A stretch of DNA of 64,000 nt. Origin: Calothrix sp. NIES-3974 (GTDB lineage Bacteria; Cyanobacteriota; Cyanobacteriia; Cyanobacteriales; Nostocaceae). Shown one piece after another: positions 1 to 9,581 of this stretch; position 1 is the stretch's first letter, and each line of letters starts with the position of its first letter. Position numbers and translations under genes: made by a program. The stretch lies in the NCBI RefSeq assembly GCF_002368395.1, contig NZ_AP018254.1, positions 4,712,001-4,776,000 of the forward strand, in the 5' to 3' direction. Below the pieces are notes generated by a model. It worked only from the letters and a program-made list of their open reading frames with translations, was not told the DNA's origin and searched no databases.

Positions 1-1302
1 AGTTTTAAACGATATCATCGTCCTGTTGATCGACTCAAAGAAATACTATTACCGGGAGAAAATCGCAGTGACGAATTTTGGGCTTTACGAGATATCAACC
101 TAGAAATACCTAAAGGACAAACATTTGGTATTATCGGGCGTAATGGTTCAGGAAAAAGCACAATGCTGCAAATTATCGCTGGGACTCTTACTCCTACAAC
201 GGGAGAAGTACGAGTGAAAGGAAGGGTTTCGGCTTTGCTGGAACTGGGAAGTGGTTTTAACCCCGAATTCACTGGGAGACAAAACGTATTTTTTAACGGT
301 AGATTATTGGGTTTAAGTCAAACCGAAATTGAAAGTAAATTTGACGAAATTGCGGCTTTTGCTGATATCGGTGATTTTATTGAACAACCGGTTAAAACCT
401 ATTCAAGCGGGATGTTTGTGCGGTTAGCGTTTGCTGTTGCGGTGAATGTTGATCCAGAAGTTTTAATTGTAGATGAAGCCTTAGCGGTGGGTGATATTGC
501 TTTTCAACATCGCTGTATGCGCAGAATGCGGAGTTTGATGGATTCGGGAGTGACAACATTATTTGTTTCCCATGATAGTGGAGCCATCAAAACTCTTTGT
601 AATTACGCGGTAATGATTCACGATGGACAGATATATACGTCTGGTTTCCCCAGCGCGGTGATTATCGAGTATATGAAGTTAATGACAAATATTGAAATTG
701 GTTTAGAACAAAATGAGCAAACGGCAGAAAGTAATACGAATAATCAAACCAATGACGGTTTCAAACAACTAGTTGTAAATAATCAAATTGAACAATTAGA
801 CCGATTATTTAATGGTATCAGTCGTCGCGGTAATGGCAATGCATTAATCGAAAGAATTGAGTTAATTGGTAGTCATCACGAATTTAACCCAGAACAAATC
901 GTATTTGGCTTTAATGAAGAAGTGACACTAGTTGCAGAAATCAAAGCCGTCAAACCGCTCAAAGGATGTGTACTGGGCTTTTTTATTTGTGATAAAAACG
1001 GCAATGAAATTCTCGGAACCAACACCTTTGAAGAAAGAGTGGATATCAAAGCCTTGCAACCAGAACAACGGGTGGAAATCAGATTCAAATTTAAATTACC
1101 ATTACGTACTGGTTCCTATAGTTTAACCGTTGCTGGTGCAGAAAATCCCCACGCAATTCCATTTGACTGGATTGATAATGCCATTGTATTTCAAGTTTTG
1201 CCTCCAGAAAGCGGTAAACAGATTCATTCCCTGGTGGACATACCTATAGATGTTACAGTTGATCAAATTGAACAATCAGTCATTAAGGAGCATGTAAGTT
1301 GA
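1..1302 (+). CDS. Wzt-like polysaccharide ABC exporter ATPase (5' partial)
   Basis: ATP-binding subunit of an O-antigen or teichoic-acid type ABC exporter that powers polysaccharide export across the inner membrane. The frame is open from base 1, so the start lies outside the window. Walker A GRNGSGKST is encoded at 136-162. It is followed by the YSSGM signature, Walker B with LIVDEALAVGD, and the FVSHD switch histidine. About 150 residues follow the ATPase domain and resemble the Wzt C-terminal carbohydrate-binding beta-sandwich, which in Wzt recognises the finished glycan end. The downstream genes are methyltransferases and glycosyltransferases, which fits a methyl-capped glycan being selected for export; that link is inference. 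The permease partner is not in the window. Confidence 0.9.
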   Translation, partial: SFKRYHRPVDRLKEILLPGENRSDEFWALRDINLEIPKGQTFGIIGRNGSGKSTMLQIIAGTLTPTTGEVRVKGRVSALLELGSGFNPEFTGRQNVFFNGRLLGLSQTEIESKFDEIAAFADIGDFIEQPVKTYSSGMFVRLAFAVAVNVDPEVLIVDEALAVGDIAFQHRCMRRMRSLMDSGVTTLFVSHDSGAIKTLCNYAVMIHDGQIYTSGFPSAVIIEYMKLMTNIEIGLEQNEQTAESNTNNQTNDGFKQLVVNNQIEQLDRLFNGISRRGNGNALIERIELIGSHHEFNPEQIVFGFNEEVTLVAEIKAVKPLKGCVLGFFICDKNGNEILGTNTFEERVDIKALQPEQRVEIRFKFKLPLRTGSYSLTVAGAENPHAIPFDWIDNAIVFQVLPPESGKQIHSLVDIPIDVTVDQIEQSVIKEHVS

Positions 1303-1716
1303 ATAATTTTAGATTATTCGATTTTAGATTTTGGATTTTGTGGAAATTTGCTGGGGTCGGTTTACAATACGGGTTTTGGATTACTCTTAGCTGGATGCAA
1401 AGCGTCTAGTCAATATATGATCCTTCCTACTCCCTGTTCCCTACTCCCAATAAATTGCGATACGACTTTAGCCGTCAAGCTCTGCTTATCGCCAGAAATT
1501 AACCCAGATAGGGTAACTTAGGAGCAGAATATATATTTGTCCGTTTTTTGCGGATTTTGCCGTGATAACCGCTAATATTTTGGCAAATCCAGCTAAATGG
1601 TTGGTTATTTCCGTAAATTTCCAGCAAGCATCCCGCAAAATGACACACTCACCAGGTTAATTGACTAGTTAACAAGTTGAATGTGTTTGAGCTAATTAAA
1701 ACACGCAAAAACTATT
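1303..1716. other. Intergenic spacer, no gene seen
   Basis: About 410 bases without a credible frame. It contains the AT-rich repeat type reading TTTTAGATTTTGGATTTTG near 1320 and a CTCCCTGTTCCCTACTCCC run near 1430. Both motif types recur in other spacers of this window. No tRNA or clear terminator was recognised. Confidence 0.6.
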
Positions 1717-2424
1717 ATGTTCACCGAAAAAAAACCAAGTCTTAATCATCAAATTCCCATCAATGACGCAGCAGCAGTAGTTAGAAATACAGCAGAGGAG
1801 TTTGTGAAAGCATACTTTTATACACCTGTAATTGATGGTAAACCAGCTTGGGTGAATACCTATTGGCAAGGTATACCTGCTTTAAAGTGTCCCCTAGACC
1901 TGTGGATTTATCAAGAAATTATTTTCCAGCAGAAACCGGATTTTATCGTTGAATGCGGTGTTTCCAGGGGAGGAAGTACGGCTTTTTTAGCTGATATGTG
2001 CAAATTAGTTGGTAAAGGTCAGGTGATTGGTATCGATATTCAGATACTAGCAGAAACCAGAACATCCTTGAATCGATACGATAATATCCAGTTAATTGAG
2101 GGGGATTCCGTGAGTCGGGAAATCGCAGAACAAGTATACGCGATCGCTGGTGATCGGAATACCATTGTGATTCTTGATTCTGACCATAGCAAGGAGCATG
2201 TAATTCAGGAATTAGAGACCTATCATCGGTTGATTCCTAGGGGAGGTTATTTAATTGTTGAGGATACCATCGTCAACAACCATCCCATCTATCCAGAGTT
2301 TGGTTTAGGACCAATGGAAGCAGTGGAGGAATTTTTGGTGACACATCCAGATTTTTATATTGATAAGCAGTGTCACAAGTTTTTGGCAACTTTCAATTCT
2401 AATGGCTATTTAAAACGGCTGTAG
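1717..2424 (+). CDS. CmcI-family (cephalosporin hydroxylase/rhamnosyl O-methyltransferase-like) protein
   Basis: A 235-residue SAM-dependent enzyme of the CmcI family (PF04989 type). The family is named after cephalosporin hydroxylase, but members in glycan clusters are generally sugar O-methyltransferases. The nucleotide-binding region is the ECGVSRGGSTAF stretch at about residues 73-84, then GQVIGIDI, then an acidic VILDSDHSKEHV region typical of the family. The tail GGYLIVEDT is the usual late beta-strand. It sits between an export ATPase with a glycan-binding tail and three further methyltransferases, so O-methylation of a surface sugar is the likely role. The substrate is not shown by the sequence. 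Confidence 0.8.
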   Translation: MFTEKKPSLNHQIPINDAAAVVRNTAEEFVKAYFYTPVIDGKPAWVNTYWQGIPALKCPLDLWIYQEIIFQQKPDFIVECGVSRGGSTAFLADMCKLVGKGQVIGIDIQILAETRTSLNRYDNIQLIEGDSVSREIAEQVYAIAGDRNTIVILDSDHSKEHVIQELETYHRLIPRGGYLIVEDTIVNNHPIYPEFGLGPMEAVEEFLVTHPDFYIDKQCHKFLATFNSNGYLKRL

Positions 2425-2677
2425 ATATTATTAAAATTACTTTTACCATCTGATATCGGTTATCAACCCTCATAAATTAAATCATCAGGGGTGTATTTTT
2501 TCAGTTTTGAAGGTGTGGATTAATTTAAGATATGCGGATGGTAAAAAATCACATATGTTCTGGTGTTGCATTTGATAAATCAGTTTTGATACCTTTGAAA
2601 CTTACCTAGAATCTAAAATCCCAAATTGTATAAGTTTATTCTTTAATTGAATTTGATGATAAAAGTCGAGGGATACA

Positions 2678-3298
2678 ATGCATGACAGCTCGCTAGATAA
2701 AATGAAGAATTTTCGAGTCAAGCACTTAGATGGGAAAGAAAATGAAAATTTAACCATCTTGGATATTGGTAGTTTTGATGTCAATGGGACTTACAAGCCG
2801 ATTTTTGATTCCCCCCAATGGCAGTATATTGGTGCTGATATGTGTCCCGGAGCAAATGTCGATATCGTATTAGATAATCCCTACAATTGGCATTCTATAA
2901 AAACCAATTCAATGGATGTTGTGATTTCCGGTCAGGCTTTTGAACATATTGAGTATTTTTGGGTGACAATGTTGGAAATTGCTAGGGTTTTAAAACCAGA
3001 GGGCTTATGTTGTATTATTGCTCCATCTAGCGGTTGCGAACATAAATATCCCGTGGATTGTTGGAGGTTTTATCCGGATGGTTTTTCTGCTTTAGCTCGG
3101 TTTGCAAATTTACAGGTATTAGATGCATTTACCCAGTGGGATAATCAAGGCTATCAAGATAGTAGTGATGAATGGCATGACTCTGTTTTGGTAGCAAGGA
3201 AGAAACCTGCTTCATGGCAACAGCAAGTCACTCAGAAATCATTGATGTTTTTAATGCGTATATGGTTAAAAAGTATTGATGTAAGTCATAAAAAATAA
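2678..3298 (+). CDS. Class I SAM-dependent methyltransferase
   Basis: A 206-residue methyltransferase of the Methyltransf_11 type. Motif I is ILDIGSFDVNGTY near residue 28, followed by the acidic YIGADMCPG. The post-I segment DVVISGQAFEHIEYFW and the motif VLKPEGL are the typical elements of glycan-cluster methyltransferases. The ATG at 2678 is the first credible start, and the frame ends before a 57-base gap to the next methyltransferase on the same strand, so they may be cotranscribed. The acceptor is unknown; a sugar or lipid-linked glycan is inferred from the neighbours. Confidence 0.8.
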   Translation: MHDSSLDKMKNFRVKHLDGKENENLTILDIGSFDVNGTYKPIFDSPQWQYIGADMCPGANVDIVLDNPYNWHSIKTNSMDVVISGQAFEHIEYFWVTMLEIARVLKPEGLCCIIAPSSGCEHKYPVDCWRFYPDGFSALARFANLQVLDAFTQWDNQGYQDSSDEWHDSVLVARKKPASWQQQVTQKSLMFLMRIWLKSIDVSHKK

Positions 3299-3355
3299 TT
3301 AGTGGAAAAAGATAAACCTATCTTAATATTTTTTGTTTAAGATATAAAAAAAACT

Positions 3356-4486
3356 ATGAATAATAGCTTAATTAAAAATTACCAAGAAGCAATAGAACTA
3401 AAAATAGAAGATTTGGATGAGAATACATCTACCAAGAAGATGTATAATCTGATTGAGCCTGGGAAAAAAGTTGTTGATTTTGGTTGTGCAACTGGATGTT
3501 TAGCCCAGTTGTTAATCCATAAGGGATGTCAAGTAACGGGGGTGGAAGTGAATCCAGCAGCAGCGAAAATAGCCGAGAAATACTGTGAAGAAGTTGTAGT
3601 TGCTGATTTGGATTTCGTTTCCATCCCAGAAATATTAAAAGATAGAGAATTTGATATAGCAGTTTTTGGCGATGTCTTGGAACATTTGCGAAATCCTTGG
3701 CAGATTTTGCGGGATGTGAAACAGGTTTTGAAACCAGGTGGATATGTTGTCGCATCTATTCCGAATATTGCTCATGGTGCGGTACGTTTAGCTCTGTTGC
3801 AAGGTCGATTTGAATATGTGGAGTATGGGATTTTAGATAATACCCATTTAAGATTTTTTACCCGTGCGTCGGTGGAAAGTTTATTTGAGGATAGTGGGTA
3901 TATTATTCATGAAATGGAGCGGACAACAAAACCGATCTTTTTCACAGAAGGAATTTTATTAGTTCCCGATGTGAAACAAAATGATTTTCCACCTGATCTA
4001 GTTCAAGAAATTCAAGCATCACCAGAATCGGAAACTTTACAATTTGTGATTAAAGCAGTTCCAGAAACCATTGAAGGGAGATATCAACAGCTGCGTCAAC
4101 GTTATTCTGCGTTATCGACAGAACTAGAACAAACTAAATCCCAACTCCAACAAACCCAAATTGAGTTAGAGCGATCGCAATTGACGATTCAACAGCAGCA
4201 GTCGAATTTTGATGTGTTAAATTCACAGTTGCAGCAAACCCAAGCAGAATTAAATCAATCTCAAATAGAACTACAACAAACCCAAGCAGAATTAAATCAA
4301 TCTCAAATAGAACTACAACAAACCCAAGCAGAATTAAATCAATCTCAAATAGAACTGCAACAAATCCAAACAGATGTACAAACTCACATCACAAAAATAT
4401 TAGCAATGCAATCCAGTAAATTTTGGAAATTGCGGAATTTTTGGTTTTCAATTAAACAACTTATGGGGATAAAAGCAAATGATTAA
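3356..4486 (+). CDS. Methyltransferase with tandem coiled-coil repeat and SKFWK tail
   Basis: A 376-residue protein in three parts. Residues about 1-240 are a UbiG-like class I methyltransferase: VVDFGCATG (motif I), VTGVEVNPAA, FGDVLEHLRNPW and LKPGGYVV. Residues about 245-345 are a Gln/Leu/Glu-rich coiled coil that includes three tandem 14-residue repeats, encoded by 42-bp units at 4235-4360. The tail from residue 351 carries MQSSKFWKLR and a basic amphipathic stretch. The last 8 bases overlap the start of the next gene, indicating translational coupling with the glycosyltransferase. The coil may hold the two enzymes together; that is inference. The DNA repeats are nearly identical, suggesting recent expansion. 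Confidence 0.85.
   Translation: MNNSLIKNYQEAIELKIEDLDENTSTKKMYNLIEPGKKVVDFGCATGCLAQLLIHKGCQVTGVEVNPAAAKIAEKYCEEVVVADLDFVSIPEILKDREFDIAVFGDVLEHLRNPWQILRDVKQVLKPGGYVVASIPNIAHGAVRLALLQGRFEYVEYGILDNTHLRFFTRASVESLFEDSGYIIHEMERTTKPIFFTEGILLVPDVKQNDFPPDLVQEIQASPESETLQFVIKAVPETIEGRYQQLRQRYSALSTELEQTKSQLQQTQIELERSQLTIQQQQSNFDVLNSQLQQTQAELNQSQIELQQTQAELNQSQIELQQTQAELNQSQIELQQIQTDVQTHITKILAMQSSKFWKLRNFWFSIKQLMGIKAND
4235..4360 (+). repeat. Three 42-bp in-frame tandem repeats
   Basis: Three adjacent 42-bp copies at 4235-4276, 4277-4318 and 4319-4360 are almost identical and keep the reading frame. Each encodes 14 residues of the QTQAELNQSQIEL type. A partial, diverged fourth copy follows. They lengthen the coiled coil of the surrounding methyltransferase, and the repeat number may vary between strains. 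Confidence 0.95.
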
Positions 4487-7094
4487 TCATCAATCAGAGG
4501 AAGAGCAGTTACGACAACAATTACGGACTATCCAATTAGAATTAGAACAAACCAAAACCCAATTGCAGTCAACCCAAGCAGACCTAGCAAATTGTCAAGG
4601 TGTAGTTGCTTGGATGGAAACAAGTAAATTTTGGAAAGCTCGTCTCAAATTTATTAATTTACGACAAAAATTCAAACAAAAACTACAAACCCTAATTCCC
4701 AGACAGACTTCCCCTGTATCCCCAGCATCACCAGTCGATCAACCTGGGGAAAGTTACTCCCCATCACCTCTGAATATACCGCGATTTGTACCCAGCAAGC
4801 CCAATGTGCTACTTGTGGTAGAAGAAACCCTTCCCCAATGTATGCGTTATCGGGTACAGCAAAAATTAGAGCAATTACAATCTTTAGATTACCAGGTGAA
4901 TTGGGTTTCATGGCGCGATCGCCGAAAGGCGGAATTTTTATTACACTTTTGTCATGTGGTGATTTTCTATCGAGTTCCTGCATTCCCGGATGTTGTCCAC
5001 ACCATCAAATATGCTAAATCCCTCCACAAAGTCGTCTTTTTCGACATTGATGATTTAATTTTTTGTCGTGACGCTTATCCTGAACCCTATGAAAACCTCA
5101 AATCCCAGCTTTCACTAGAAGATTATGAAGGACTAATCAAAGGTGTAAAACTGTATCGGGAAGCCTTATCCTTATGTGATTATGCGATCGCATCTACTCC
5201 CACCCTAGCTCGGGAAATGGAAAAAGTCACAGGGAATGGTACTAGTTTTTGCCATCGTAACGCTCTCGACCGCAGAGTTTTAGACTTTTTACGCTCTTCC
5301 CCTCCCAAATTACAGAGGGATTATTTATCCATATTTTACGGTAGTGGAACCAAAACCCACGATGCAGATTTTCAAGTTATTGCACCTGCGATCGCCCAAA
5401 TCATGGAGAAATATTCCCAGGTGAGGTTAACCATTGTTGGATATTTAACCTTACCGAAAGAACTGGATAGTTTTGCAGACCGGATTGATCGAGTTCCATT
5501 ATTAACTAACTTAGAAGTTTATTGGGAGTTCTTATCACAAGCTGATATTAATATTGCTCCCTTAAAAATGAGTCTATTTAATGACTGTAAAAGTGAAATT
5601 AAATGGTTGGAAGCAGCTATTTTTGGTGTACCATCCATCGTTAGTCCTACCCAAATGTACTTAGAAACCCTGGAAAATGGGGTCGATGTCATGATGGCGC
5701 AAACAGCAGAGGAATGGTTAGAAAAGTTAGATAAATTAGTCGGTGATCGGGAAATTCGTGCCAAAATAGCCCATTCAGCTAAACAAAAAGCCATGTCTGA
5801 TTACGCACCAGAGACAATGGCTGATAATCTCCAAACCATCATCACCACAGGTATCGAAAAAGCCATCTCCCAAGGCAAAATTACTAGAAACCAATCCAAA
5901 CCGAAATTACTATTTGTCAATGTTTTGTATCCTCCCCAATCCCTGGGAGGAGCTACCGGGTTATTAAAAAACATTATCGATCACCTGCAAACAGAATACA
6001 GCGATCGCTACTCCATTTCTGTATTTACCTACGATATTCAGAACCCCAATGGTTATGAATTATATGAGTACAATCAAGATGGCATTCATGTCACCAGACT
6101 TAGTTTACCACCCTATCCAGGAATTGATTGGAACTATCAAGACCAAAGAGTATACGAAATCTTTCGTCAGTATTTAGAATTTAATCAACCCGACTTGATA
6201 CACTTTCATTGTGTTCAAAGATTAACAGCTTCAATCCTGGAAGCATCAGTAGATTTAAACATCCCTTATTTTGTTACTGTTCATGATGCTTGGTGGATTT
6301 GTGACCACCAATTTATGCTTGACAGCAATGGTTTAGAACGCAATTATCATCAAAATGATCCCCTAATTCTCGCTCGTTACGCTGATGATATCAACAGTTC
6401 TATGCAGCGTTTACGCTATTTAGCTAAATACCTGAATAAAGCTAAATTAATCCTTGCAGTTTCCGAATTTCAAGCCGAACTATACCGTCTGAATGGATTT
6501 ACACAAATACAAGTAAATCGCAATGGAATTAAACCAATACCCGTCCTACCCCGTAAACCTTCTTTGCGCAACAAATTGCGTCTCGGTTATGCGGGTGGAA
6601 TTTGTGTTCACAAGGGTTATTATTTCCTGAAAGAAGCTATTACATCAGCTAACTTACACAATACAGAATTAACAGTTATTGATTTTTTTATATCCTCAGA
6701 TGAAGTACGTCACGAGACTTGGGGAACAACTCGTGTCACCTTTATTCCCAAAATTGAATCAGAAAAAATGCCAGAGTTTTTTAGTAATATTGATGTTTTA
6801 ATTGCACCTTCCCTGTGGCCAGAAAGTTTTGGTTTAATTACCCGTGAAGCCACATTAGCAGGTGTTTGGGTAGTCGCTTCCAATAAGGGAGGATTAGCAG
6901 AAGATATTATCACTGGAGTGAATGGAAATATTTTTGATCCAGAGGATATTAATGATTTAGTCAATATTCTCCAAAGTCTAGATCAGGACATTCATAAATA
7001 TCAACAGCAATTAACTCTTACATCCCATCAAATTCGTAAAATTAGCGAGCAGGTAGAAGAACTTGTCGGTTTATATGACTCCGTTCTCGTGTAG
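4479..7094 (+). CDS. Two-domain glycosyltransferase with N-terminal coiled coil
   Basis: An 871-residue fusion. Residues about 5-45 form a short coiled coil and residues 46-55 are METSKFWKAR, the motif shared with two neighbouring methyltransferases. Residues about 105-450 form a first GT-B type glycosyltransferase unit. It includes VVFFDIDDLIF and a C-terminal lobe with SEIKWLEAAIFGVPSIVSP. Residues about 470-870 form a second, family 4 type unit: NVLYPPQSLGGATGLLKNI, VTVHDAWWICDHQFM, and the donor-site region APSLWPESFGLITREA. The start overlaps the upstream methyltransferase gene by 8 bases. Two transferases in one chain suggests that two consecutive sugars are added by one polypeptide; sugar and linkage cannot be told. 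No membrane segment is evident. Confidence 0.85.
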   Translation: MINHQSEEEQLRQQLRTIQLELEQTKTQLQSTQADLANCQGVVAWMETSKFWKARLKFINLRQKFKQKLQTLIPRQTSPVSPASPVDQPGESYSPSPLNIPRFVPSKPNVLLVVEETLPQCMRYRVQQKLEQLQSLDYQVNWVSWRDRRKAEFLLHFCHVVIFYRVPAFPDVVHTIKYAKSLHKVVFFDIDDLIFCRDAYPEPYENLKSQLSLEDYEGLIKGVKLYREALSLCDYAIASTPTLAREMEKVTGNGTSFCHRNALDRRVLDFLRSSPPKLQRDYLSIFYGSGTKTHDADFQVIAPAIAQIMEKYSQVRLTIVGYLTLPKELDSFADRIDRVPLLTNLEVYWEFLSQADINIAPLKMSLFNDCKSEIKWLEAAIFGVPSIVSPTQMYLETLENGVDVMMAQTAEEWLEKLDKLVGDREIRAKIAHSAKQKAMSDYAPETMADNLQTIITTGIEKAISQGKITRNQSKPKLLFVNVLYPPQSLGGATGLLKNIIDHLQTEYSDRYSISVFTYDIQNPNGYELYEYNQDGIHVTRLSLPPYPGIDWNYQDQRVYEIFRQYLEFNQPDLIHFHCVQRLTASILEASVDLNIPYFVTVHDAWWICDHQFMLDSNGLERNYHQNDPLILARYADDINSSMQRLRYLAKYLNKAKLILAVSEFQAELYRLNGFTQIQVNRNGIKPIPVLPRKPSLRNKLRLGYAGGICVHKGYYFLKEAITSANLHNTELTVIDFFISSDEVRHETWGTTRVTFIPKIESEKMPEFFSNIDVLIAPSLWPESFGLITREATLAGVWVVASNKGGLAEDIITGVNGNIFDPEDINDLVNILQSLDQDIHKYQQQLTLTSHQIRKISEQVEELVGLYDSVLV

Positions 7095-7168
7095 CCTTAT
7101 ACCTTTATTTTCGATAATCATTTTACCAGTAAATAAAAGTAGTTTTAGTAATCCAACCAAATTCCCAT

Positions 7169-8104
7169 ATGACTATTACGCGTCAAGATTATCAAGTAAA
7201 TAGGTTGAATTTTCTCCAGCGATTTATCAAGCTAGAAACATCCCAAGGATTGGAAATAGGAGCTTGCGATTTACCTACAGTACCTGTAGAAATCGGTAAT
7301 TGTGAATTTGCAGATTCTCGCTCCTCAGAAGAACTGATTAATCTTTGGAATCTTCCCCCAGAAACTGTCGTACCGGTAAAGTATGTCTTAGCAAAAGATA
7401 CTCCAATTTATTTACAAATTGAGAAAAAATTTGACTATGTAGTTCTTTGTCATGTGATTGAACATATACCCAATGTAATTGGTTATATTCAGGATTTACA
7501 GAACTTATTAAAGCCAGGTGGTGTACTTGTAATTGCATGTCCAGATAAACGTAGAACACCTGATACTCCTACCCCTTCCACAACAGTAGAACATCTCATC
7601 CAGGATTATTACGAGAATTGTCAGTATCCATCCCTAGAGCATATTTTACATTTTGGCAAAGCTTGGTCAGAGGAAGTTAAACAAAAAAGTATTAAATCTG
7701 CTCACAGTCTTTATGAATGGGGTCGTCAGCATTTAGAATCTGGAAACGCTGATATCCATTGTCATGTATGGACAGATGAAGAATTTTTCCAGCAAATTGA
7801 GTATTTAGTTGATGGGAAAATACTTGATGGGTTGAAAATCATCGATAAATTAGAGAATCATCTTCCCTATCATGAATTTTTAATTGCTCTCCAATTAGTA
7901 GAAACTTCTGCAACTCATGAGTTAAGTAATTATTGTCAGCATCCAACAGTGAAAATTCCCGCAAATCCAGTAGAAAATTATCCCAGTCCTAGAGAATTAG
8001 AACTGATGCAAAGAATTGCAGCAATGGAAAGCAGTAAATTTTGGAAATTACGTACCCACTGGTTTAAATTAAAAAAAATGCTGGGAATTCAATGTGATGA
8101 GTAA
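7169..8104 (+). CDS. Methyltransferase with C-terminal SKFWK motif
   Basis: A 311-residue class I methyltransferase-like protein. The fold elements are GLEIGACDLPT near residue 28, FDYVVLCHVIEHIPN near residue 90 and LLKPGGVLVIACPD. Motif I is unusual (EIGACD rather than a GxGxG loop). The middle carries an insertion with many His and Trp residues. The tail from residue 286 reads MESSKFWKLR followed by a basic helix ending LKKMLGI, very like the tail of the methyltransferase at 3356-4486. It lies 74 bases after the glycosyltransferase on the same strand, so probably in the same transcription unit. The substrate is unknown. Confidence 0.8.
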   Translation: MTITRQDYQVNRLNFLQRFIKLETSQGLEIGACDLPTVPVEIGNCEFADSRSSEELINLWNLPPETVVPVKYVLAKDTPIYLQIEKKFDYVVLCHVIEHIPNVIGYIQDLQNLLKPGGVLVIACPDKRRTPDTPTPSTTVEHLIQDYYENCQYPSLEHILHFGKAWSEEVKQKSIKSAHSLYEWGRQHLESGNADIHCHVWTDEEFFQQIEYLVDGKILDGLKIIDKLENHLPYHEFLIALQLVETSATHELSNYCQHPTVKIPANPVENYPSPRELELMQRIAAMESSKFWKLRTHWFKLKKMLGIQCDE

Positions 8105-8534
8105 TAATTAATGCCCCTATAGTATGACCATAATCAAAATCAAAAAAATCAAAATTAACTTCAAACCTTTGCGTCAGTTTTTGGGGGTATGTAGTCGTGC
8201 AAAGCTAATTTAACATTCTGAAAAGTTCAAGTCCCTGCGATTGCTTCGTTCCTCGCAATGACAAGATTATTTTTTGGTCGAATAATAATAAAGTGGAATA
8301 CTCCCCTGAGACTACTCCCAGTTCTCCATTATCAACAGAATAACAACTTGAGCATTAAAAAGACTTTTTAAAAACCTCCCAGTTTTTTTAGGACTTACGC
8401 ACTTATGACGATAAAACAAGACTTTGAGATTGCTTTCTGATATCGCAATGACGTGACTGCGTAGTGATTGCGTAAGTTCTGTTTTTATCTCATTCGATTT
8501 TCATAATTAAATAAGGATTCCTCTCTATTTTATA
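8105..8534. other. Intergenic spacer with dispersed repeats
   Basis: About 430 bases without a gene. Two sequences of the type GATTGCTTCGTTCCTCGCAATGAC occur near 8237 and, in degenerate form, near 8429. Related sequences are found near 33070 and 50920. The second is followed by GACTGCGTAGTGATTGCG. No clear promoter was identified; the next gene has only a weak AAGGATT ribosome-binding site. Confidence 0.6.
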
Positions 8535-9521
8535 ATGGGAAATGACATCATCACCCTAATCCGAGCAACAAAGACAATCAAAGTTCTAGCATACATTACA
8601 GCTTTTGAAGATATTAGTGCGGTGAAAAGATGTCTTCAATCCCTCGCAGACCAATCATTTCCCGTTGCTAAAATTTTAATAGTTGATAATTCCCCTAATC
8701 GACCAATCTTACCCACAGATTATCAAGATGTTTGTGCAGAAATAACGGAAAAAATCATTATCCAATATCATCCAGAAAATATTGGAGTTGGAGGAGGGTT
8801 AGAAATTGCTTTCAACTTTGGGAAACAGGAAAAATATGATTTTATCTGGACTTTTGATCAAGATAGTATTCCCAGTCCCGATTGTCTACAAATTCTCATC
8901 GAAAAATACTATCATATCTCCCAAACCAATTTTCCCATCGGAATTATTGCTCCAACTGCAATTGATAAACGTACCAACTCGATCATCGAAGCTGCAACAT
9001 TCCAAAAATATCGCTTTTTAGGACAACATCACCAAGATGTCGATTTTTACGAGTGTGATGCACCCATTACTTCTGGTTCCCTAATTCCCCTATCGGTAAT
9101 TCAATCCATTTCTCTCCAACTTGCAAACTTATTTATCGATGGGGTGGATTTTGAGTTAGGAATGCAAATTAAACAACAGGGTTTTCATAACATAATTATT
9201 ACTTCAGCTAAAATGTACCATTTATTTGGTATTCCCACACAAGTATCATTTTTAGGTCAAGAAAAAACAATACATCTATACTCACCACTACGTCATTATT
9301 ACATCTGTCGTAATCACACTTTTCTAGAATTAAAATATGTCAATCAAAGTGTTAATAAGTGGTTGGTAATTATAGTATATCTTTGGCGAATTAAGCTGAC
9401 ACTGAGTATGATAGTGAAAATATACTTATATCATCCAGAAGATAGATACTCAAAAATTCAAGCTTGTTTTTTGGGTACATATCATGGTTTGATAGGAAAA
9501 TTGGGTAAAAATTGGTGTTAA
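8535..9521 (+). CDS. Family 2 glycosyltransferase, rhamnosyltransferase-like
   Basis: A 328-residue GT-A fold transferase. The N-terminal nucleotide-binding half has ILIVDNSPN, then ENIGVGGGLEIAF, and the metal-binding WTFDQDSIPS. DQDS is the form seen in WbbL/RfbF-type rhamnosyltransferases. The C-terminal half has a basic region HYYICRNHTFL and a hydrophobic stretch near WLVIIVYLWRIKLTLSMIV, as in membrane-associated family members. The next gene is rfbC, which makes a precursor of dTDP-rhamnose, so a rhamnosyl donor is likely. That conclusion rests on motif similarity and context. Confidence 0.8.
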   Translation: MGNDIITLIRATKTIKVLAYITAFEDISAVKRCLQSLADQSFPVAKILIVDNSPNRPILPTDYQDVCAEITEKIIIQYHPENIGVGGGLEIAFNFGKQEKYDFIWTFDQDSIPSPDCLQILIEKYYHISQTNFPIGIIAPTAIDKRTNSIIEAATFQKYRFLGQHHQDVDFYECDAPITSGSLIPLSVIQSISLQLANLFIDGVDFELGMQIKQQGFHNIIITSAKMYHLFGIPTQVSFLGQEKTIHLYSPLRHYYICRNHTFLELKYVNQSVNKWLVIIVYLWRIKLTLSMIVKIYLYHPEDRYSKIQACFLGTYHGLIGKLGKNWC

Positions 9522-9581
9522 ATAATTGTGATTGATAACTTCAAATACACCAAATCCCCATTCTGAACTATTACTCAAACC

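Noticed and set aside
4235-4360. Regular repeats that might suggest a CRISPR array
   Set aside because: The units are adjacent with no spacers and lie in frame inside a coding region. The same holds for 10781-10864. No CRISPR-type repeat-spacer pattern was seen anywhere.
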